From Spirosoma rhododendri (GTDB lineage Bacteria > Bacteroidota > Bacteroidia > Cytophagales > Spirosomataceae): 64,000 bases of DNA. The position numbers and the translations under genes were made by a program. The stretch is from positions 2,929,001-2,993,000 of the forward strand of contig NZ_CP051677.1 in NCBI RefSeq assembly GCF_012849055.1. Reading direction: 5' to 3'. Below, one piece after another: positions 8,645 to 17,879 of this stretch. The first letter of the stretch is position 1. The number at the start of each line of letters is the position of its first letter. The notes under the pieces were generated by a model that worked only from the letters and a program-made list of their open reading frames with translations, had not been told where the DNA came from and made no database searches.

Positions 8645-9520
8645 ATGCCCACCCCCACCATCAGTATCCATGCTGACCAATTCGGTCCGGAACAGTCGGC
8701 GCGGGCGGTACTATGTCTGGAAGCGGGGCACGACCGGTTTCGGTTCATTGCACTGGATGACCGTGGGCAGGGGCAATGGCTCGAAGATTATGCGTTCCCC
8801 TCGTTGCTAACCGATCGTCTGCCGACTGACCTGCTGGCCGATATTTTTCGCGATCACCCGTTGCTGACGGCGTCGCCCTGGCAGGAAATCCGGGTGAGTA
8901 TCAATACGCCATCGTTCACGCTGGTGCCTCAGCCGCTCTACCGGAAGGAATACGCCGGTAGTTACCTGGCCCTGATGCGGGGGAGTCAGTTGCCCGCGCA
9001 TGAGTTTGCGCAGGCCTACGCCCACGAAGCCGAAGGCTATTTGTCGGTGTTTAGCCTGAGCCACGATCTGGCCGATTTCTTTTCGGAAGCGTACCCGCTG
9101 CAACCGCTGACGTTTGTGCATCAGGTAGGGGCGCTGCTCGAAGCGACGGCTGCGTTGGCCCGGCAAACACCCGGAGAGCCGACGGTTTATCTGTATTTTG
9201 AAGATGAATTCGTGACGGTCATCTGTCGCACCGGATCCGCGCTGCGCTATTGCAACCGGTTTGGCTACAGAAATGCGCAGGACCTGACCTATTACGTACT
9301 GTATACACTCGCCGAACTACAGATCGACCCCGAAACAGCGGTTGTGATGTTATATGGCGAAATCACTCCGTTTGCCGAACGGTATACCGAGCTGAGTCGG
9401 TTTCTGGCGCACCTGCGTTTCGGTACGTTCCCCCCCGGTCTGACGCTGAGCAGCGACTTCAGCGATCTGCCCGACCATCGTTATCTAAGCCTGTACGGAC
9501 TTTGCCTGATGGGAGAGTGA
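8645..9520 (+). CDS. DUF3822 family protein
   Basis: A 291-residue protein of the DUF3822 family, commonly found just upstream of coaD in Bacteroidota, as here (33 bases). The fold is thought to be actin/ASKHA-like, from general knowledge of the family. What is seen is an alternation of beta-rich stretches such as VYLYFEDEFVTVICRTGSAL and helices, with no signal peptide. The frame can begin at GTG 8630, but the ATG at 8645 (MPTPTISIHADQF) gives the usual family start. The function is unknown. Confidence 0.8.
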   Translation: MPTPTISIHADQFGPEQSARAVLCLEAGHDRFRFIALDDRGQGQWLEDYAFPSLLTDRLPTDLLADIFRDHPLLTASPWQEIRVSINTPSFTLVPQPLYRKEYAGSYLALMRGSQLPAHEFAQAYAHEAEGYLSVFSLSHDLADFFSEAYPLQPLTFVHQVGALLEATAALARQTPGEPTVYLYFEDEFVTVICRTGSALRYCNRFGYRNAQDLTYYVLYTLAELQIDPETAVVMLYGEITPFAERYTELSRFLAHLRFGTFPPGLTLSSDFSDLPDHRYLSLYGLCLMGE

Positions 9521-9553
9521 CGTAGCCATGTCGGCGACAGCTCCCGGCTTTCT

Positions 9554-10024
9554 ATGAAGAAAATAGCGTTGTTTCCCGGTTCGTTCGACCCCTTCACGCG
9601 TGGTCACGAAGATATTGTCCGGCGCGGATTGAAACTGTTCGACGAAGTTGTGATTGGCATCGGCAAGAATGCCCGCAAAGACCGGTACTTTCCGCTGGAA
9701 CAGATGATCCTGCTGATCGAAGAAGCGTTCGCCGATGAACCGGCCGTGCGGGTTATTAGCTATGAAAACCTGACGGCAGCCGTTGCCCGCGACATAGGAG
9801 CCCGGTTTCTACTGCGGGGCCTGCGCAACACCACCGATTTTGAGTACGAGAACGGTATCTCACAGGTCAATCGGTACGTGTACGAAGAGGTCGAAACAAT
9901 CTTTCTGATTACCTCGCCCGAACTGGCTCCGATCAGTTCGAGCATCATCCGGGATCTGCATCGTTACGGGCAAAACGTCGATCCGTTCCTGCCGTACAAG
10001 TTGAATGATAGAGTGATAGAATGA
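9554..10024 (+). CDS. coaD: Phosphopantetheine adenylyltransferase
   Basis: A 156-residue CoaD that joins ATP and 4'-phosphopantetheine to give dephospho-CoA, the penultimate step of coenzyme A synthesis. The nucleotidyltransferase motif GSFDPFTRGH is at residues 9-18, with T15 and H18 in the T/HxGH site. LRGLRNTTDFEYE and the ISSSIIRDL motif near the C-terminus complete the active site. The last six codons (NDRVIE) and the stop lie inside an inverted repeat, so the C-terminal tail is encoded by repeat sequence. Confidence 0.96.
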   Translation: MKKIALFPGSFDPFTRGHEDIVRRGLKLFDEVVIGIGKNARKDRYFPLEQMILLIEEAFADEPAVRVISYENLTAAVARDIGARFLLRGLRNTTDFEYENGISQVNRYVYEEVETIFLITSPELAPISSSIIRDLHRYGQNVDPFLPYKLNDRVIE

Positions 10025-10083
10025 TTGAATGGACTGATTTGCTTACCACTCAATCACTCATTCACTCAATCACTCATTCATTT
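10002..10083. repeat. Inverted unit-repeat element, GANT type, covering two stop codons
   Basis: Left arm 10002-10039 and right arm 10048-10083 are tandem 4-base units of the form GANT (right arm as reverse complement), imperfectly complementary. The left arm contains the coaD stop (10022-10024) and the right arm contains the stop of the convergent Nudix gene (10078-10080). The loop is only about 8 bases. Confidence 0.75.
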
Positions 10084-10767
10084 CTGGCTCTCGTCTATCA
10101 CGTATCGTATTGAACTGAACGAGTTGGTGAGGGCCTGCTGGGTCTGGCGTGAGTCGAGCCACGCGAGTCGTTCGATGCCTTCTTCAGCTTGCGGGGCCAT
10201 GTTGGCATCGTCGATAACCGTCATCTGGTACCATTTTGTGCGTTTCAGTATCCGGCTGCCGTTGAGCGCATAGGTATGCCAGGTTGTGCAGATGCGATCG
10301 CCCACTTTCACGCGTACGCCGGTTTCTTCCTCCACCTCGCGGGCTGCACCTTCGCGCGATGATTCGCCGTTGTCGAGTTTCCCTTTCGGTAAGTCCCAAA
10401 CGCCCCGGCGGAACATCATCAGGATTTTGCTGTCTTTGCCGACCACGCCACCGGCGGCTTTGATAACCTTGAAATTTCGTTTGACGGCCGATTCACAATC
10501 TGATTTACTGAGGCAACCCAGCGTGATCGACAGTAGCCGACCGGACTTTGTTTTTTGCAACAGCGTCAGCAGTTTGTCGACGGTAGCGGGGGTAGCGTTC
10601 AGAACAAGCAGGTGCCCCGTCAGCGATTCTTCTTTGACGACACCCAGCCGGGCATCGATGATATTATCAAAATCCGTTGTTGATGTTAGCGCAGGTGATC
10701 CCGTCAGGCGGGCCGCTGTTTTCAGACTGATGAGCCGCAGGGGGCGGTCGTCAATAAAGACAATCAT
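10078..10767 (-). CDS. Nudix hydrolase with N-terminal extension
   Basis: A 229-residue protein. The C-terminal Nudix domain starts near residue 100 and has the box GKLDNGESSREGAA-REVEEETGV, with all metal-binding glutamates. The first 100 residues (MIVFIDDRPLRLISLKTA onward) form a separate region without catalytic motifs that I cannot assign. The sequence FRRGVWDLPKGKL is typical of enzymes acting on (di)nucleoside polyphosphates, but the substrate is not proven. Convergent with coaD; its stop codon lies in the inverted repeat. Confidence 0.85.
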   Translation of the reverse strand: MIVFIDDRPLRLISLKTAARLTGSPALTSTTDFDNIIDARLGVVKEESLTGHLLVLNATPATVDKLLTLLQKTKSGRLLSITLGCLSKSDCESAVKRNFKVIKAAGGVVGKDSKILMMFRRGVWDLPKGKLDNGESSREGAAREVEEETGVRVKVGDRICTTWHTYALNGSRILKRTKWYQMTVIDDANMAPQAEEGIERLAWLDSRQTQQALTNSFSSIRYVIDESQK

Positions 10768-10857
10768 GAAAAAGAATAAATAAGTAGCAAAGGCAAAAGT
10801 AACGAAACGCGCGGTCTAACCTGCGGCAAATAAGGGCGGAAACATGCCCTATTATGC

Positions 10858-10865
10858 TATTTTTG
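10858..10865 (+). promoter_or_regulatory. -7 promoter element of the CNNM/CorC-type gene
   Basis: TATTTTTG matches TAnnTTTG and lies 24 bases before the GTG at 10889. It falls inside the longer frame that starts at ATG 10844, arguing for the downstream start. Confidence 0.5.
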
Positions 10866-10888
10866 CGTCAGGCCAATTCTCTCCCTGT

Positions 10889-12175
10889 GTGGAACTGCTG
10901 ATAATTCTGTTGCTGACGATTCTGAATGGTGTCTTTTCCATGTCAGAAATTGCCCTTGTTTCCTCCCGAAAATCGCGCTTTGAAGCGGCTGCTAAAAACG
11001 GCGACCGGCAGGCACAGTCGGCGCTCGATCTGGCCAATTCGCCGAACCGATTTCTGTCGACGGTGCAGATCGGGATTACCCTGATCGGTCTGCTGACGGG
11101 TATTTTCTCCGGCGATAAGATCACCACCGACGTTGAAGGGTATGTGGCCCAGATCGCCGTGCTGCAACCCTACGCCCACTCGGTGGCGGTCGTACTGGTG
11201 CTGATCGTGCTGACGTACGTATCGCTGGTGCTGGGTGAACTGGTGCCAAAACGTATCGGTCTGTCGAATCCCGAAGGCATTGCCAAAACGATGGCGGCTC
11301 CCATGATGCTGCTCTCGAAACTGACCGCACCGTTTATCGCGCTGCTCACCTTTTCGAGCGATACGCTGATTAAGTTGTTGCAGATCAAGCCCAATGACAG
11401 TGCTGTTACGGAGGAAGAAATCAAAAGTCTGATTCAGGAAGGCACGACCGGGGGCGCAATCGAGGAAATTGAGCAGGAGATTGTACAGAACGTGTTTCAA
11501 CTCGGCGACCGCAAGATTACGTCGCTGATGACCAACCGGCAGGAGATCGTTTACCTTGATCTTGAGGACGATCCGGCCGAGAACAAAGAAAAAATCACGA
11601 CGCACCGCCACTCCGTATTTCCGCTCTGTAATGGCGGGGTCGATGAGGTTATCGGCCTGATCTATTCAAAGGATTTTCTGGGTAAAGACCTCGATACGGA
11701 ACTGCTGCGGCTGAACGACTTAAAACGTGACGCGCTGTTTGTGCCCGAAAACAACCGGGCGTATCAGGTGTTGGAGCGGTTCCGCGAGCGCAAGCAGTAC
11801 GTCGGCGTGATTGTCGATGAATATGGCGGTGTGCTTGGCGTCGTTACGCTCAACGACATTCTGGACGTACTTGTCGGTGACATCGACGACGCAACCGACG
11901 ACTACGAAATCCGCAAACGCGACGACGGTAGCTACCTGATCGACGCGCAGCTACCGTTCGAAGATTTTCTGTCTTACTTTGAGATTAGTATTACACCGCA
12001 GAATCGTCGTGACCTGACTGGCTTCGATACACTCGGCGGTTTCGCGCTGCATATTCTGAAAGATATTCCTCAGACGGGCGAGCAGTTTGCGTGGCAGTCG
12101 TACCGGTTCGAGATCGTGGATATGGACAAGAGCCGTATCGACAAAATCATGGTCTGGCGGGCTGCCGAAGATTAA
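10889..12175 (+). CDS. CNNM/CorC family protein (DUF21, CBS pair, CorC_HlyC)
   Basis: A membrane protein of about 428 residues of the CNNM/CorC (hemolysin C-like) family, whose members export Mg2+ or related cations. It has an N-terminal DUF21 membrane domain with about four segments and the conserved FSMSEIALVSSRKSRFE stretch. A CBS pair follows (TSLMTNRQEIVYLD... and YVGVIVDEYGGVLGVVTLND), then a C-terminal CorC_HlyC transporter-associated domain ending IDKIMVWRA. The ATG at 10844 would place the -7 element inside the gene, so GTG 10889 (VELLIILLLTILNG) is preferred; it also fits the usual family start. Confidence 0.9.
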   Translation: MELLIILLLTILNGVFSMSEIALVSSRKSRFEAAAKNGDRQAQSALDLANSPNRFLSTVQIGITLIGLLTGIFSGDKITTDVEGYVAQIAVLQPYAHSVAVVLVLIVLTYVSLVLGELVPKRIGLSNPEGIAKTMAAPMMLLSKLTAPFIALLTFSSDTLIKLLQIKPNDSAVTEEEIKSLIQEGTTGGAIEEIEQEIVQNVFQLGDRKITSLMTNRQEIVYLDLEDDPAENKEKITTHRHSVFPLCNGGVDEVIGLIYSKDFLGKDLDTELLRLNDLKRDALFVPENNRAYQVLERFRERKQYVGVIVDEYGGVLGVVTLNDILDVLVGDIDDATDDYEIRKRDDGSYLIDAQLPFEDFLSYFEISITPQNRRDLTGFDTLGGFALHILKDIPQTGEQFAWQSYRFEIVDMDKSRIDKIMVWRAAED

Positions 12176-12267
12176 GCCGCCAAACAGTCGCTGATCGTTT
12201 ACAGTTTTTGGTATGTAGCGAACGTGTAGCCTGGAAAGCCTACATCCAACGAAAACCGTCAACGACA

Positions 12268-12570
12268 ATGAACACAAACGACAACAGCGGGCGTCCGCTT
12301 CGCGATGTACCGTCTGGCCTTGACCACGACCCCAACGCCGACGAAGAAATCATCAATCAACAGCAGGACAAAGCAGCGACCGATCTCGAACTCGCTGATT
12401 CGGAAAACGCACCTATCGCACCGGCAAATCTGTCGGAAAATATAGCCTACGCACTCGATGGTAGCGGCCCCGGCCCAACCGATGCAAAGCCGCAGGTTGG
12501 CGAAGCGAAACACGTTACGGAGGGTATTACCGGAGCCGGGCTGGAAGACGAAGAAAAGAATCTGTCGTAA
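12268..12570 (+). CDS. Small acidic hypothetical protein
   Basis: A 100-residue polar, acidic protein beginning MNTNDNSGRPLRDVPSGLD. It has no hydrophobic segment, signal peptide or known motif and looks largely disordered (rich in D, E, N, Q, P and A). The frame is open further upstream, but the ATG at 12268 is the natural start because earlier codons overlap the CNNM/CorC-type gene. It ends 27 bases before a strong terminator. No function is assigned. Confidence 0.55.
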   Translation: MNTNDNSGRPLRDVPSGLDHDPNADEEIINQQQDKAATDLELADSENAPIAPANLSENIAYALDGSGPGPTDAKPQVGEAKHVTEGITGAGLEDEEKNLS

Positions 12571-12596
12571 ATGACGACGTGCTGTTAGGGGGCACC

Positions 12597-12642
12597 ATAA
12601 ACAAGCGGGCCGGTCAGTTAGCTGACCGGCCCGCTTGTTTAT
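12597..12642. terminator. Bidirectional terminator between convergent genes
   Basis: A perfect 21-base stem (12597-12617 with 12622-12642) around a 4-base loop, with a GCGGGCCGGTCAG core and an AT-rich base, so it can terminate both strands. It covers the stop codon of the ABC transporter gene (12639-12641). Confidence 0.88.
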
Positions 12643-14399
12643 ACCACTTCTTTGTACTGCATTCGGTACAGGTTGGCGTAAAATTCGCCCCGCTGCAACA
12701 GCTGTTCGTGCGTACCCTGCTCGACAATATGCCCCTTATCGACGACGATGATGTTGTTTGCTTTCTGAATGGTCGACAACCGGTGGGCAATAACGATAGC
12801 CGTACGCCCTTTCATCAGCGTACTGATAGCGTGCTGAATCATCTCCTCCGTCTCCGTATCGACGGACGACGTTGCTTCGTCAAGCACAATAATCTTCGGG
12901 TCCTGCACCATTGCCCGGACAAACGAAATCAGCTGACGCTGCCCAACGGATAGTGTCGAGCCCCGCTCCATCACATTGTATTGGTAACCACCCGGCAGTC
13001 GCTCGATCAGGTCGTGAACACCAACGAGCTTGGCCGCTTCGACCATTTTTTCGCGGCTGATGCGCTTGTCGCCGAGGGTAATGTTGTTCTCAATTGTATC
13101 GGAAAACAGAAACACGTCCTGCAACACGACACCGATATTCCGGCGCAGGTGGCCCAGTTCGTAATCGTGAACGTCGACACCATCGACGCAAATTTCGCCT
13201 TTATTGATGTCGTAGAATCGGCTGAGCAGGTTGATAATCGACGACTTACCCGCCCCGGTTGCGCCGACAAATGCAACTGTTTCGCCCGCTTTGACGCGGA
13301 AGCTGATGTCGCGCAGCACCCAGTTTTCTTCGTTGTACGCAAACCAGACGTGATCGAAACTTACGTCGCCCCGGAGGGTGGCGGGGGCATGCTTTCCGTT
13401 GTTGAGGGTATACTCGTCGCTATCGAGGAGTTTGATGATCCGGTCGGTGCTGACGATACCCATTTGCAGGGTGTTGAAGCGGTCGGCCAGCATCCGGATT
13501 GGGCGGAAAAACAGGTTAATAAACATCACGAAAGCCGTAACGGTCCCGAAGGTGATGTCGGAATGAATAATCTGCCGCGCACCGTACCACACAACCAGCC
13601 CCACGGCTACCGCCGAAATAATGTCGGCGACGGGGTAATAAATCGAATAGTAAAGGATAGAGCGGATGTTGGCCTTGCGATGTTCGCCGTTTATGTCGCG
13701 AAACTTGTCGGCTTCAATGGCTTCGCTGCCGAAAATCTGCACGATGCTCATACCGGTGATGTGTTCCTGCACAAACGAGTTCAGGTTTGCCACCGCCGTT
13801 CTGACTTCGTTGAACGACTTCTTGATTTTTTCCTTGAAAATATACGTGCTGATCAACATCAGCGGGATGGTCGACAGGCTGATGAGTGCAAGCCGCCAGT
13901 CGGTATACAGCATTACGCCGATCACCAGCACCAGTTGCAGAATATCGCCAGCGATAGCGGCCATCCCTTCGCTAAACACATCTGCCAGCGTTTCGACGTC
14001 GGAAATGGAGCGTGTAACGAGTCGGCCGATGGGGGTGTTGTCGAAGAATTTCAGCCGCAGCGTCAGAATCTTGCGGTAGAGCTGCACCCGGATATCCCGA
14101 ATAACGTACTGCCCCAGCCAGCCCGACAAGTACGTGTTATAAAACTGAACAGCCGCCTGCACGACCAGCACCACCAGCATGACGATGAGCATAGTCGTCA
14201 GCCGGTTGTAGTCACCGGCACTGATGACATCATCAATGGTGTATCGAATCAGGAGGGGAGTCAGCGGAGACAGACAGGCGGCCAGCATAATGATGGCGAC
14301 CAGTCCGAAAAAGCGACTCCGGTAGGGCTGTACGAAAGCGTAGAGCCTTTTCAGAATGACTACATCGAAGATGCGGCCACTTTTTGTTTCTTCGTTCAC
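12639..14399 (-). CDS. ABC transporter, fused permease and ATPase (MsbA/LmrA type)
   Basis: A 586-residue half transporter that should work as a dimer to export lipid, drug or peptide. The N-terminal exporter membrane domain has about six segments (residues 30-310). The ATPase has Walker A GATGAGKSS near 379-387, the Q-loop at VVLQDVF, the signature LSVGQ at 483-487, Walker B IIVLDEA with D507 and E508, and the H-loop H539. No periplasmic adaptor is nearby, which favours a stand-alone exporter. It ends at a strong shared terminator. The mntH stop is 68 bases upstream, so read-through from mntH is possible. Confidence 0.92.
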   Translation of the reverse strand: MNEETKSGRIFDVVILKRLYAFVQPYRSRFFGLVAIIMLAACLSPLTPLLIRYTIDDVISAGDYNRLTTMLIVMLVVLVVQAAVQFYNTYLSGWLGQYVIRDIRVQLYRKILTLRLKFFDNTPIGRLVTRSISDVETLADVFSEGMAAIAGDILQLVLVIGVMLYTDWRLALISLSTIPLMLISTYIFKEKIKKSFNEVRTAVANLNSFVQEHITGMSIVQIFGSEAIEADKFRDINGEHRKANIRSILYYSIYYPVADIISAVAVGLVVWYGARQIIHSDITFGTVTAFVMFINLFFRPIRMLADRFNTLQMGIVSTDRIIKLLDSDEYTLNNGKHAPATLRGDVSFDHVWFAYNEENWVLRDISFRVKAGETVAFVGATGAGKSSIINLLSRFYDINKGEICVDGVDVHDYELGHLRRNIGVVLQDVFLFSDTIENNITLGDKRISREKMVEAAKLVGVHDLIERLPGGYQYNVMERGSTLSVGQRQLISFVRAMVQDPKIIVLDEATSSVDTETEEMIQHAISTLMKGRTAIVIAHRLSTIQKANNIIVVDKGHIVEQGTHEQLLQRGEFYANLYRMQYKEVV

Positions 14400-14467
14400 G
14401 GAAAGCGGGGGAGTTCAGCAGGATAACCCAATCGGCGTAGCGAACGTTTCCCAAGCCATACGATTCC

Positions 14468-15811
14468 TCACACCCAGGCTCTGACTGTATCCCACAGCAG
14501 GTATACGTTCAGCCCGATAATCAGGGCAGTTACGGCCCAGGCCGTCACCTTCATCCAGCCGGAATTGACGAATTTACCCATCTTCAGTTTGTCGCCCGTG
14601 AACATCACCAGCGGCACTACGGCAAAGCTGAGTTGCAGGGATAGAACGACCTGACTGAACACGAGCAGTTCCGAGGTGCCGTGCTCACCATACAGAATGG
14701 CGACGATCAGGGCAGGAACGATGGCAATCAGGCGGGTGATGAGTCGGCGTAACCACGGCTTGATGCGCAGGTGCAGAAACCCTTCCATCACGATTTGCCC
14801 CGACAGCGTACCCGTCAGCGTCGAGTTTTGGCCCGATGCCAATAGGGCCACGGCAAACAGGATACCAGCCAGTTTGACGCCAAGAACCGGATCGAGCAGC
14901 CGGTGGGCATCGGTAATGTCGGCGACGGTTTGATTGCCCGAATAGTGAAAGGCCGCAGCTGCCAATACGAGGATGGCCGCGTTGATGAAAAACGCCAGAA
15001 ACAGTGATACTGTCGAGTCGATGGTGGAGAATCGAATAGCTGTCTGCCGACCGGCATCGGTTCGGGGGTAGTCGCGGGTCTGTACGATACTCGAATGCAA
15101 ATACAGATTGTGCGGCATCACGGTAGCCCCCAGAATACCAATGGCGATGTAGAGCATGCTGGGGTTGGTCACGATTTCGGGCCGGGGAAGTAACCCGTCG
15201 ACTACCGAACCCATGTCGGGTCGCGACACAATCAGCTCATAGCCGAAGCAGGCCAGAATAATAAAAATCAGGCTGGCAACGATTCGTTCGATGACCCGAA
15301 AGCCTTTGTTCTGCAAATACAGCAGCAGCAGCACGTCGGCGGCTGTGATGAGAATGCCAACCGCCAGCGGCAGGCCGAACAGCAGGTTAAGCGCAATGGC
15401 AGACCCGATCACTTCGGCGAGATCGGTTGCGGCAATGGCAATCTCGGCCAGTAGCCACAGCACAAACGCTACGGGTTTGCTGAAATGGTCGCGGCAGGCC
15501 TGAGCCAGATCACGACCGGTGGCAATGCCCAGTTTAAGCGACAAGTGTTGCAGGAGAATCGCGAACAGGTTGGAAATCAGCACGACCGACAACAGCCGGT
15601 ACCCAAACCGTGCGCCACCGGCAATGTCGGTGGCCCAGTTGCCGGGGTCCATGTAGCCAACCGCTACCATCAGCCCCGGTCCGGCGTAGGCCATGAGCGT
15701 CCGAAAAAAACCGGCGTTGTGTGGTACGGAGACCGAGCTATGTACGTCGGCCAGCGAGTTGGTCGTACTATCCTGCCGCCAGCCTTTTGTTGTTGTATTC
15801 GTAACGTTCAT
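14468..15811 (-). CDS. mntH: Nramp family Mn2+/Fe2+ transporter
   Basis: A 447-residue proton-coupled divalent metal importer of the Nramp family. The metal site is intact: DPGN at residues 55-58 on the first helix and MPHN at 232-235 on the sixth. Eleven or so membrane segments are visible after a polar N-terminus of about 35 residues. A DtxR/MntR-type regulator is encoded divergently, with a palindrome between the two genes. This points to manganese as the main substrate and to repression when metal is plentiful. Confidence 0.94.
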   Translation of the reverse strand: MNVTNTTTKGWRQDSTTNSLADVHSSVSVPHNAGFFRTLMAYAGPGLMVAVGYMDPGNWATDIAGGARFGYRLLSVVLISNLFAILLQHLSLKLGIATGRDLAQACRDHFSKPVAFVLWLLAEIAIAATDLAEVIGSAIALNLLFGLPLAVGILITAADVLLLLYLQNKGFRVIERIVASLIFIILACFGYELIVSRPDMGSVVDGLLPRPEIVTNPSMLYIAIGILGATVMPHNLYLHSSIVQTRDYPRTDAGRQTAIRFSTIDSTVSLFLAFFINAAILVLAAAAFHYSGNQTVADITDAHRLLDPVLGVKLAGILFAVALLASGQNSTLTGTLSGQIVMEGFLHLRIKPWLRRLITRLIAIVPALIVAILYGEHGTSELLVFSQVVLSLQLSFAVVPLVMFTGDKLKMGKFVNSGWMKVTAWAVTALIIGLNVYLLWDTVRAWV

Positions 15812-15952
15812 GTAAGGGGGAAGAAAGCCGCGGGGAGAAAAAGAAACCAGCCCGAACGTTGGCTTCTTAGTTCTTTTCTGTTTGCACGCCTTTACTCAGA
15901 TTCTATGGCAATTCAGCTATGTAACGTATAAAAGTAAGGAATGTTGAAACAA

Positions 15953-15974
15953 AAATTTAGACTCCTCTAAATTT
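15953..15974. promoter_or_regulatory. Candidate MntR operator (palindrome)
   Basis: A perfect palindrome with 9-base arms AAATTTAGA and TCTAAATTT around a 4-base centre (CTCC). It lies in the divergent mntH-mntR gap and ends 22 bases before the -7 element of mntR, so a bound repressor would cover the -33 region. Size and symmetry suit a DtxR-family dimer. Binding is inferred. Confidence 0.6.
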
Positions 15975-15996
15975 TTAGAAAGTTTAACACAAAAAG

Positions 15997-16004
15997 TACC
16001 TTTG
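15997..16004 (+). promoter_or_regulatory. -7 promoter element of mntR
   Basis: TACCTTTG, followed by C, fully matches TAnnTTTG. It is 52 bases before the mntR start, giving a leader of about 45 bases. Confidence 0.6.
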
Positions 16005-16055
16005 CGCGTAAACTGTTGATACCTGCCCATTCGTTGTAAGGCTGGTTAGTCTCTT

Positions 16056-16709
16056 ATGCATTCGTTCACGGAAGAAAATTATCTGAAAACGATTTATGCG
16101 CTCGCGCTACGGCAGGAGGGCGACGTGAGTACGAACGCGTTGGCGGAAGTCACGGCTACAAAAGCGGCTTCGGTAACGGATATGCTGCGTAAACTGGCTG
16201 ATAAAGAGCTGATTCACTACAAAAAATACCAGGGCGTACGGCTGACGGAAGAAGGCGAACGGCAGGCTCTACGGATCATTCGGCGGCACCGCCTGTGGGA
16301 AGTATTTCTGGTTGACAAGCTGGGTTTTGGCTGGGATGCGGTGCATGACATTGCCGAGGAACTCGAACATATCCGCTCCGACGAACTGACGAGCCGACTG
16401 GATGCGTTCCTGAATCACCCGCAGTTCGACCCCCACGGCGACCCGATTCCGACGCAGGCCGGTCAGATGCCCGCGACGGAATACCGGAAGCTATCGGAAG
16501 TCAGCGTGGGCGAATCGGTGCGGCTGATGGGTGTACTGGAGCATTCGACGGCATTTCTGCAACACCTCGACCGCTGCCAGCTTACGCTGGGCTGCGCCGT
16601 TTCGATGGGCGAAATCAATCCGTTCGATCGGTCAATACGTATTGTCAGCGAATCAGGTCAGCCGATCTTCGTCAGCCACGAAGTCGCCCGGAATCTACTG
16701 GTGGAATAG
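16056..16709 (+). CDS. mntR: DtxR/MntR family metal-dependent transcriptional repressor
   Basis: A 217-residue regulator. It has an N-terminal winged helix (MHSFTEENYLKTIYALA to VRLTEEGERQA), a dimerisation and metal-binding domain with E, H and D residues near HRLWEVFLVDKLGFGWDAVHDIAEELEHI, and a C-terminal FeoA/SH3-like domain (from about residue 145) ending VSHEVARNLLVE. Divergence from mntH and the shared palindrome argue for Mn2+ sensing, though a Fe2+-sensing DtxR-type role is possible. An inverted repeat starts 3 bases after the stop. Confidence 0.9.
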   Translation: MHSFTEENYLKTIYALALRQEGDVSTNALAEVTATKAASVTDMLRKLADKELIHYKKYQGVRLTEEGERQALRIIRRHRLWEVFLVDKLGFGWDAVHDIAEELEHIRSDELTSRLDAFLNHPQFDPHGDPIPTQAGQMPATEYRKLSEVSVGESVRLMGVLEHSTAFLQHLDRCQLTLGCAVSMGEINPFDRSIRIVSESGQPIFVSHEVARNLLVE

Positions 16710-16712
16710 TGG

Positions 16713-16788
16713 GTCTAAAGTTTAAAGTTCGAGGTTTAAGGTTATTGACAAGCCGCCAACTTTAAGCCTTAGACGTTAAACATTGAAC
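16713..16788. repeat. Inverted unit-repeat element, GTTTAAG type
   Basis: Arms 16713-16744 and 16757-16788 flank a 12-base loop. The left arm reads as 7-base units GTCTAAA, GTTTAAA and variants. Several arm-to-arm mismatches are of the G-U type, which would still pair in RNA. It fills the gap between mntR and the LptF/LptG gene. Confidence 0.75.
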
Positions 16789-16795
16789 TGAACAA

Positions 16796-17872
16796 ATGAA
16801 ACTCTTAGACTGGTATATTCTGAAACGCTTCCTGCAAACCTACATCTTCGTGGTGATGGTGATTGTACTGGTGGTGGTGATGATCGACTATACCGAGAAG
16901 GTGGATAACTTCCACAAAAACAACGTAACAGCGGCTGAGATTCTGGGTCAGTATTACCTGAATTTCATTCCTTACTGGGCCAACTACATCAGCCCGCTCA
17001 TGGTGTTTATCGCGACGGTATTCCTGACGTCGCGGCTGGCGGCCCGCACCGAAATTATTGCTATGCTGAGCAGCGGCATCAGCTTCATTCGGCTGCTGTG
17101 GCCGTACTTGCTGGGGGCGTCGGTGCTGGCTGTGCTGACGTACTTTATGGTCAATTACATCATTCCGAAGGCCAACAAAACCCGGATTGCGTTTGAGATC
17201 AAGTACATCAACAACCCGTACACGTATTCGGGGCGAAACGTACATATTAAGATAGCGCCCAATACATACGCGTATCTGGAAAGCTACAACAACCTGAGCA
17301 ACACGGGTTATAAGTTTACGCTGGAGCGGGTCGAGGGGAATCAGCTGAAGGCGAAGCTCTCGGCCGACCGTATCGAATGGGATACCAAGAAGAAGAAGTG
17401 GGGCATCTATGATTACACCGTCCGGTCGATCAACGGGCCGACGGAAACGCTGACCCCCGGCACCCGCATCGACACGACGCTGAACCTGAAACCCGACGAT
17501 TTCAGCTCTGATTTCAACCTGTTTGAAACCCTGACGCTCCCCGAGTTAAACCACCACATCGAACTGCTACAAAGCCGGGGTGCCGATGGGGTCGAGACGT
17601 ATCTGATTGAGAAATACAGCCGTGACACCCGTCCGTTCGCCATTATCATCCTGACGGTAATTGGCGTCATTATGTCGGCCCGGAAGAGTCGGCGGGGGGT
17701 AGGCTGGCAGGTGGCACTGGGCTTCTTTCTGGCCTTCACATACCTGCTGTTTTTCATGCTGGCCAAAGGGATCGCGCAGGAGGGCTTTCTCAACCCGATC
17801 ATCGCGGTCTGGCTCCCAAACCTTATTTTTGCCGCCATCGGCCTGTTGCTCTACAACACTATTCCGAGGTAA
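16796..17872 (+). CDS. LptF/LptG family permease
   Basis: A 358-residue YjgP/YjgQ-family membrane protein, a subunit of the LptB2FG complex that extracts lipopolysaccharide from the inner membrane. N-terminal segments (LKRFLQTYIFVVMVIVLVVV and two more) and three C-terminal segments flank a beta-rich periplasmic domain (residues about 135-270). SARKSRRGVGWQVALGFFLAF is the typical start of the C-terminal membrane part. No second permease gene is nearby, so whether this is LptF or LptG cannot be decided. It lies between two inverted repeats. Confidence 0.9.
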   Translation: MKLLDWYILKRFLQTYIFVVMVIVLVVVMIDYTEKVDNFHKNNVTAAEILGQYYLNFIPYWANYISPLMVFIATVFLTSRLAARTEIIAMLSSGISFIRLLWPYLLGASVLAVLTYFMVNYIIPKANKTRIAFEIKYINNPYTYSGRNVHIKIAPNTYAYLESYNNLSNTGYKFTLERVEGNQLKAKLSADRIEWDTKKKKWGIYDYTVRSINGPTETLTPGTRIDTTLNLKPDDFSSDFNLFETLTLPELNHHIELLQSRGADGVETYLIEKYSRDTRPFAIIILTVIGVIMSARKSRRGVGWQVALGFFLAFTYLLFFMLAKGIAQEGFLNPIIAVWLPNLIFAAIGLLLYNTIPR

Positions 17873-17879
17873 ACAATGA

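Noticed and set aside
12981..14426. A 481-codon open frame antisense to the ABC transporter gene
   Set aside because: It lies wholly opposite a well-conserved ABC gene, has no recognisable domain, and such long shadows are common in GC-rich coding DNA.
15812..15950. Possible Mn2+ riboswitch (yybP-ykoY type) in the mntH leader
   Set aside because: I found no matching conserved core. The MntR palindrome explains regulation more simply.
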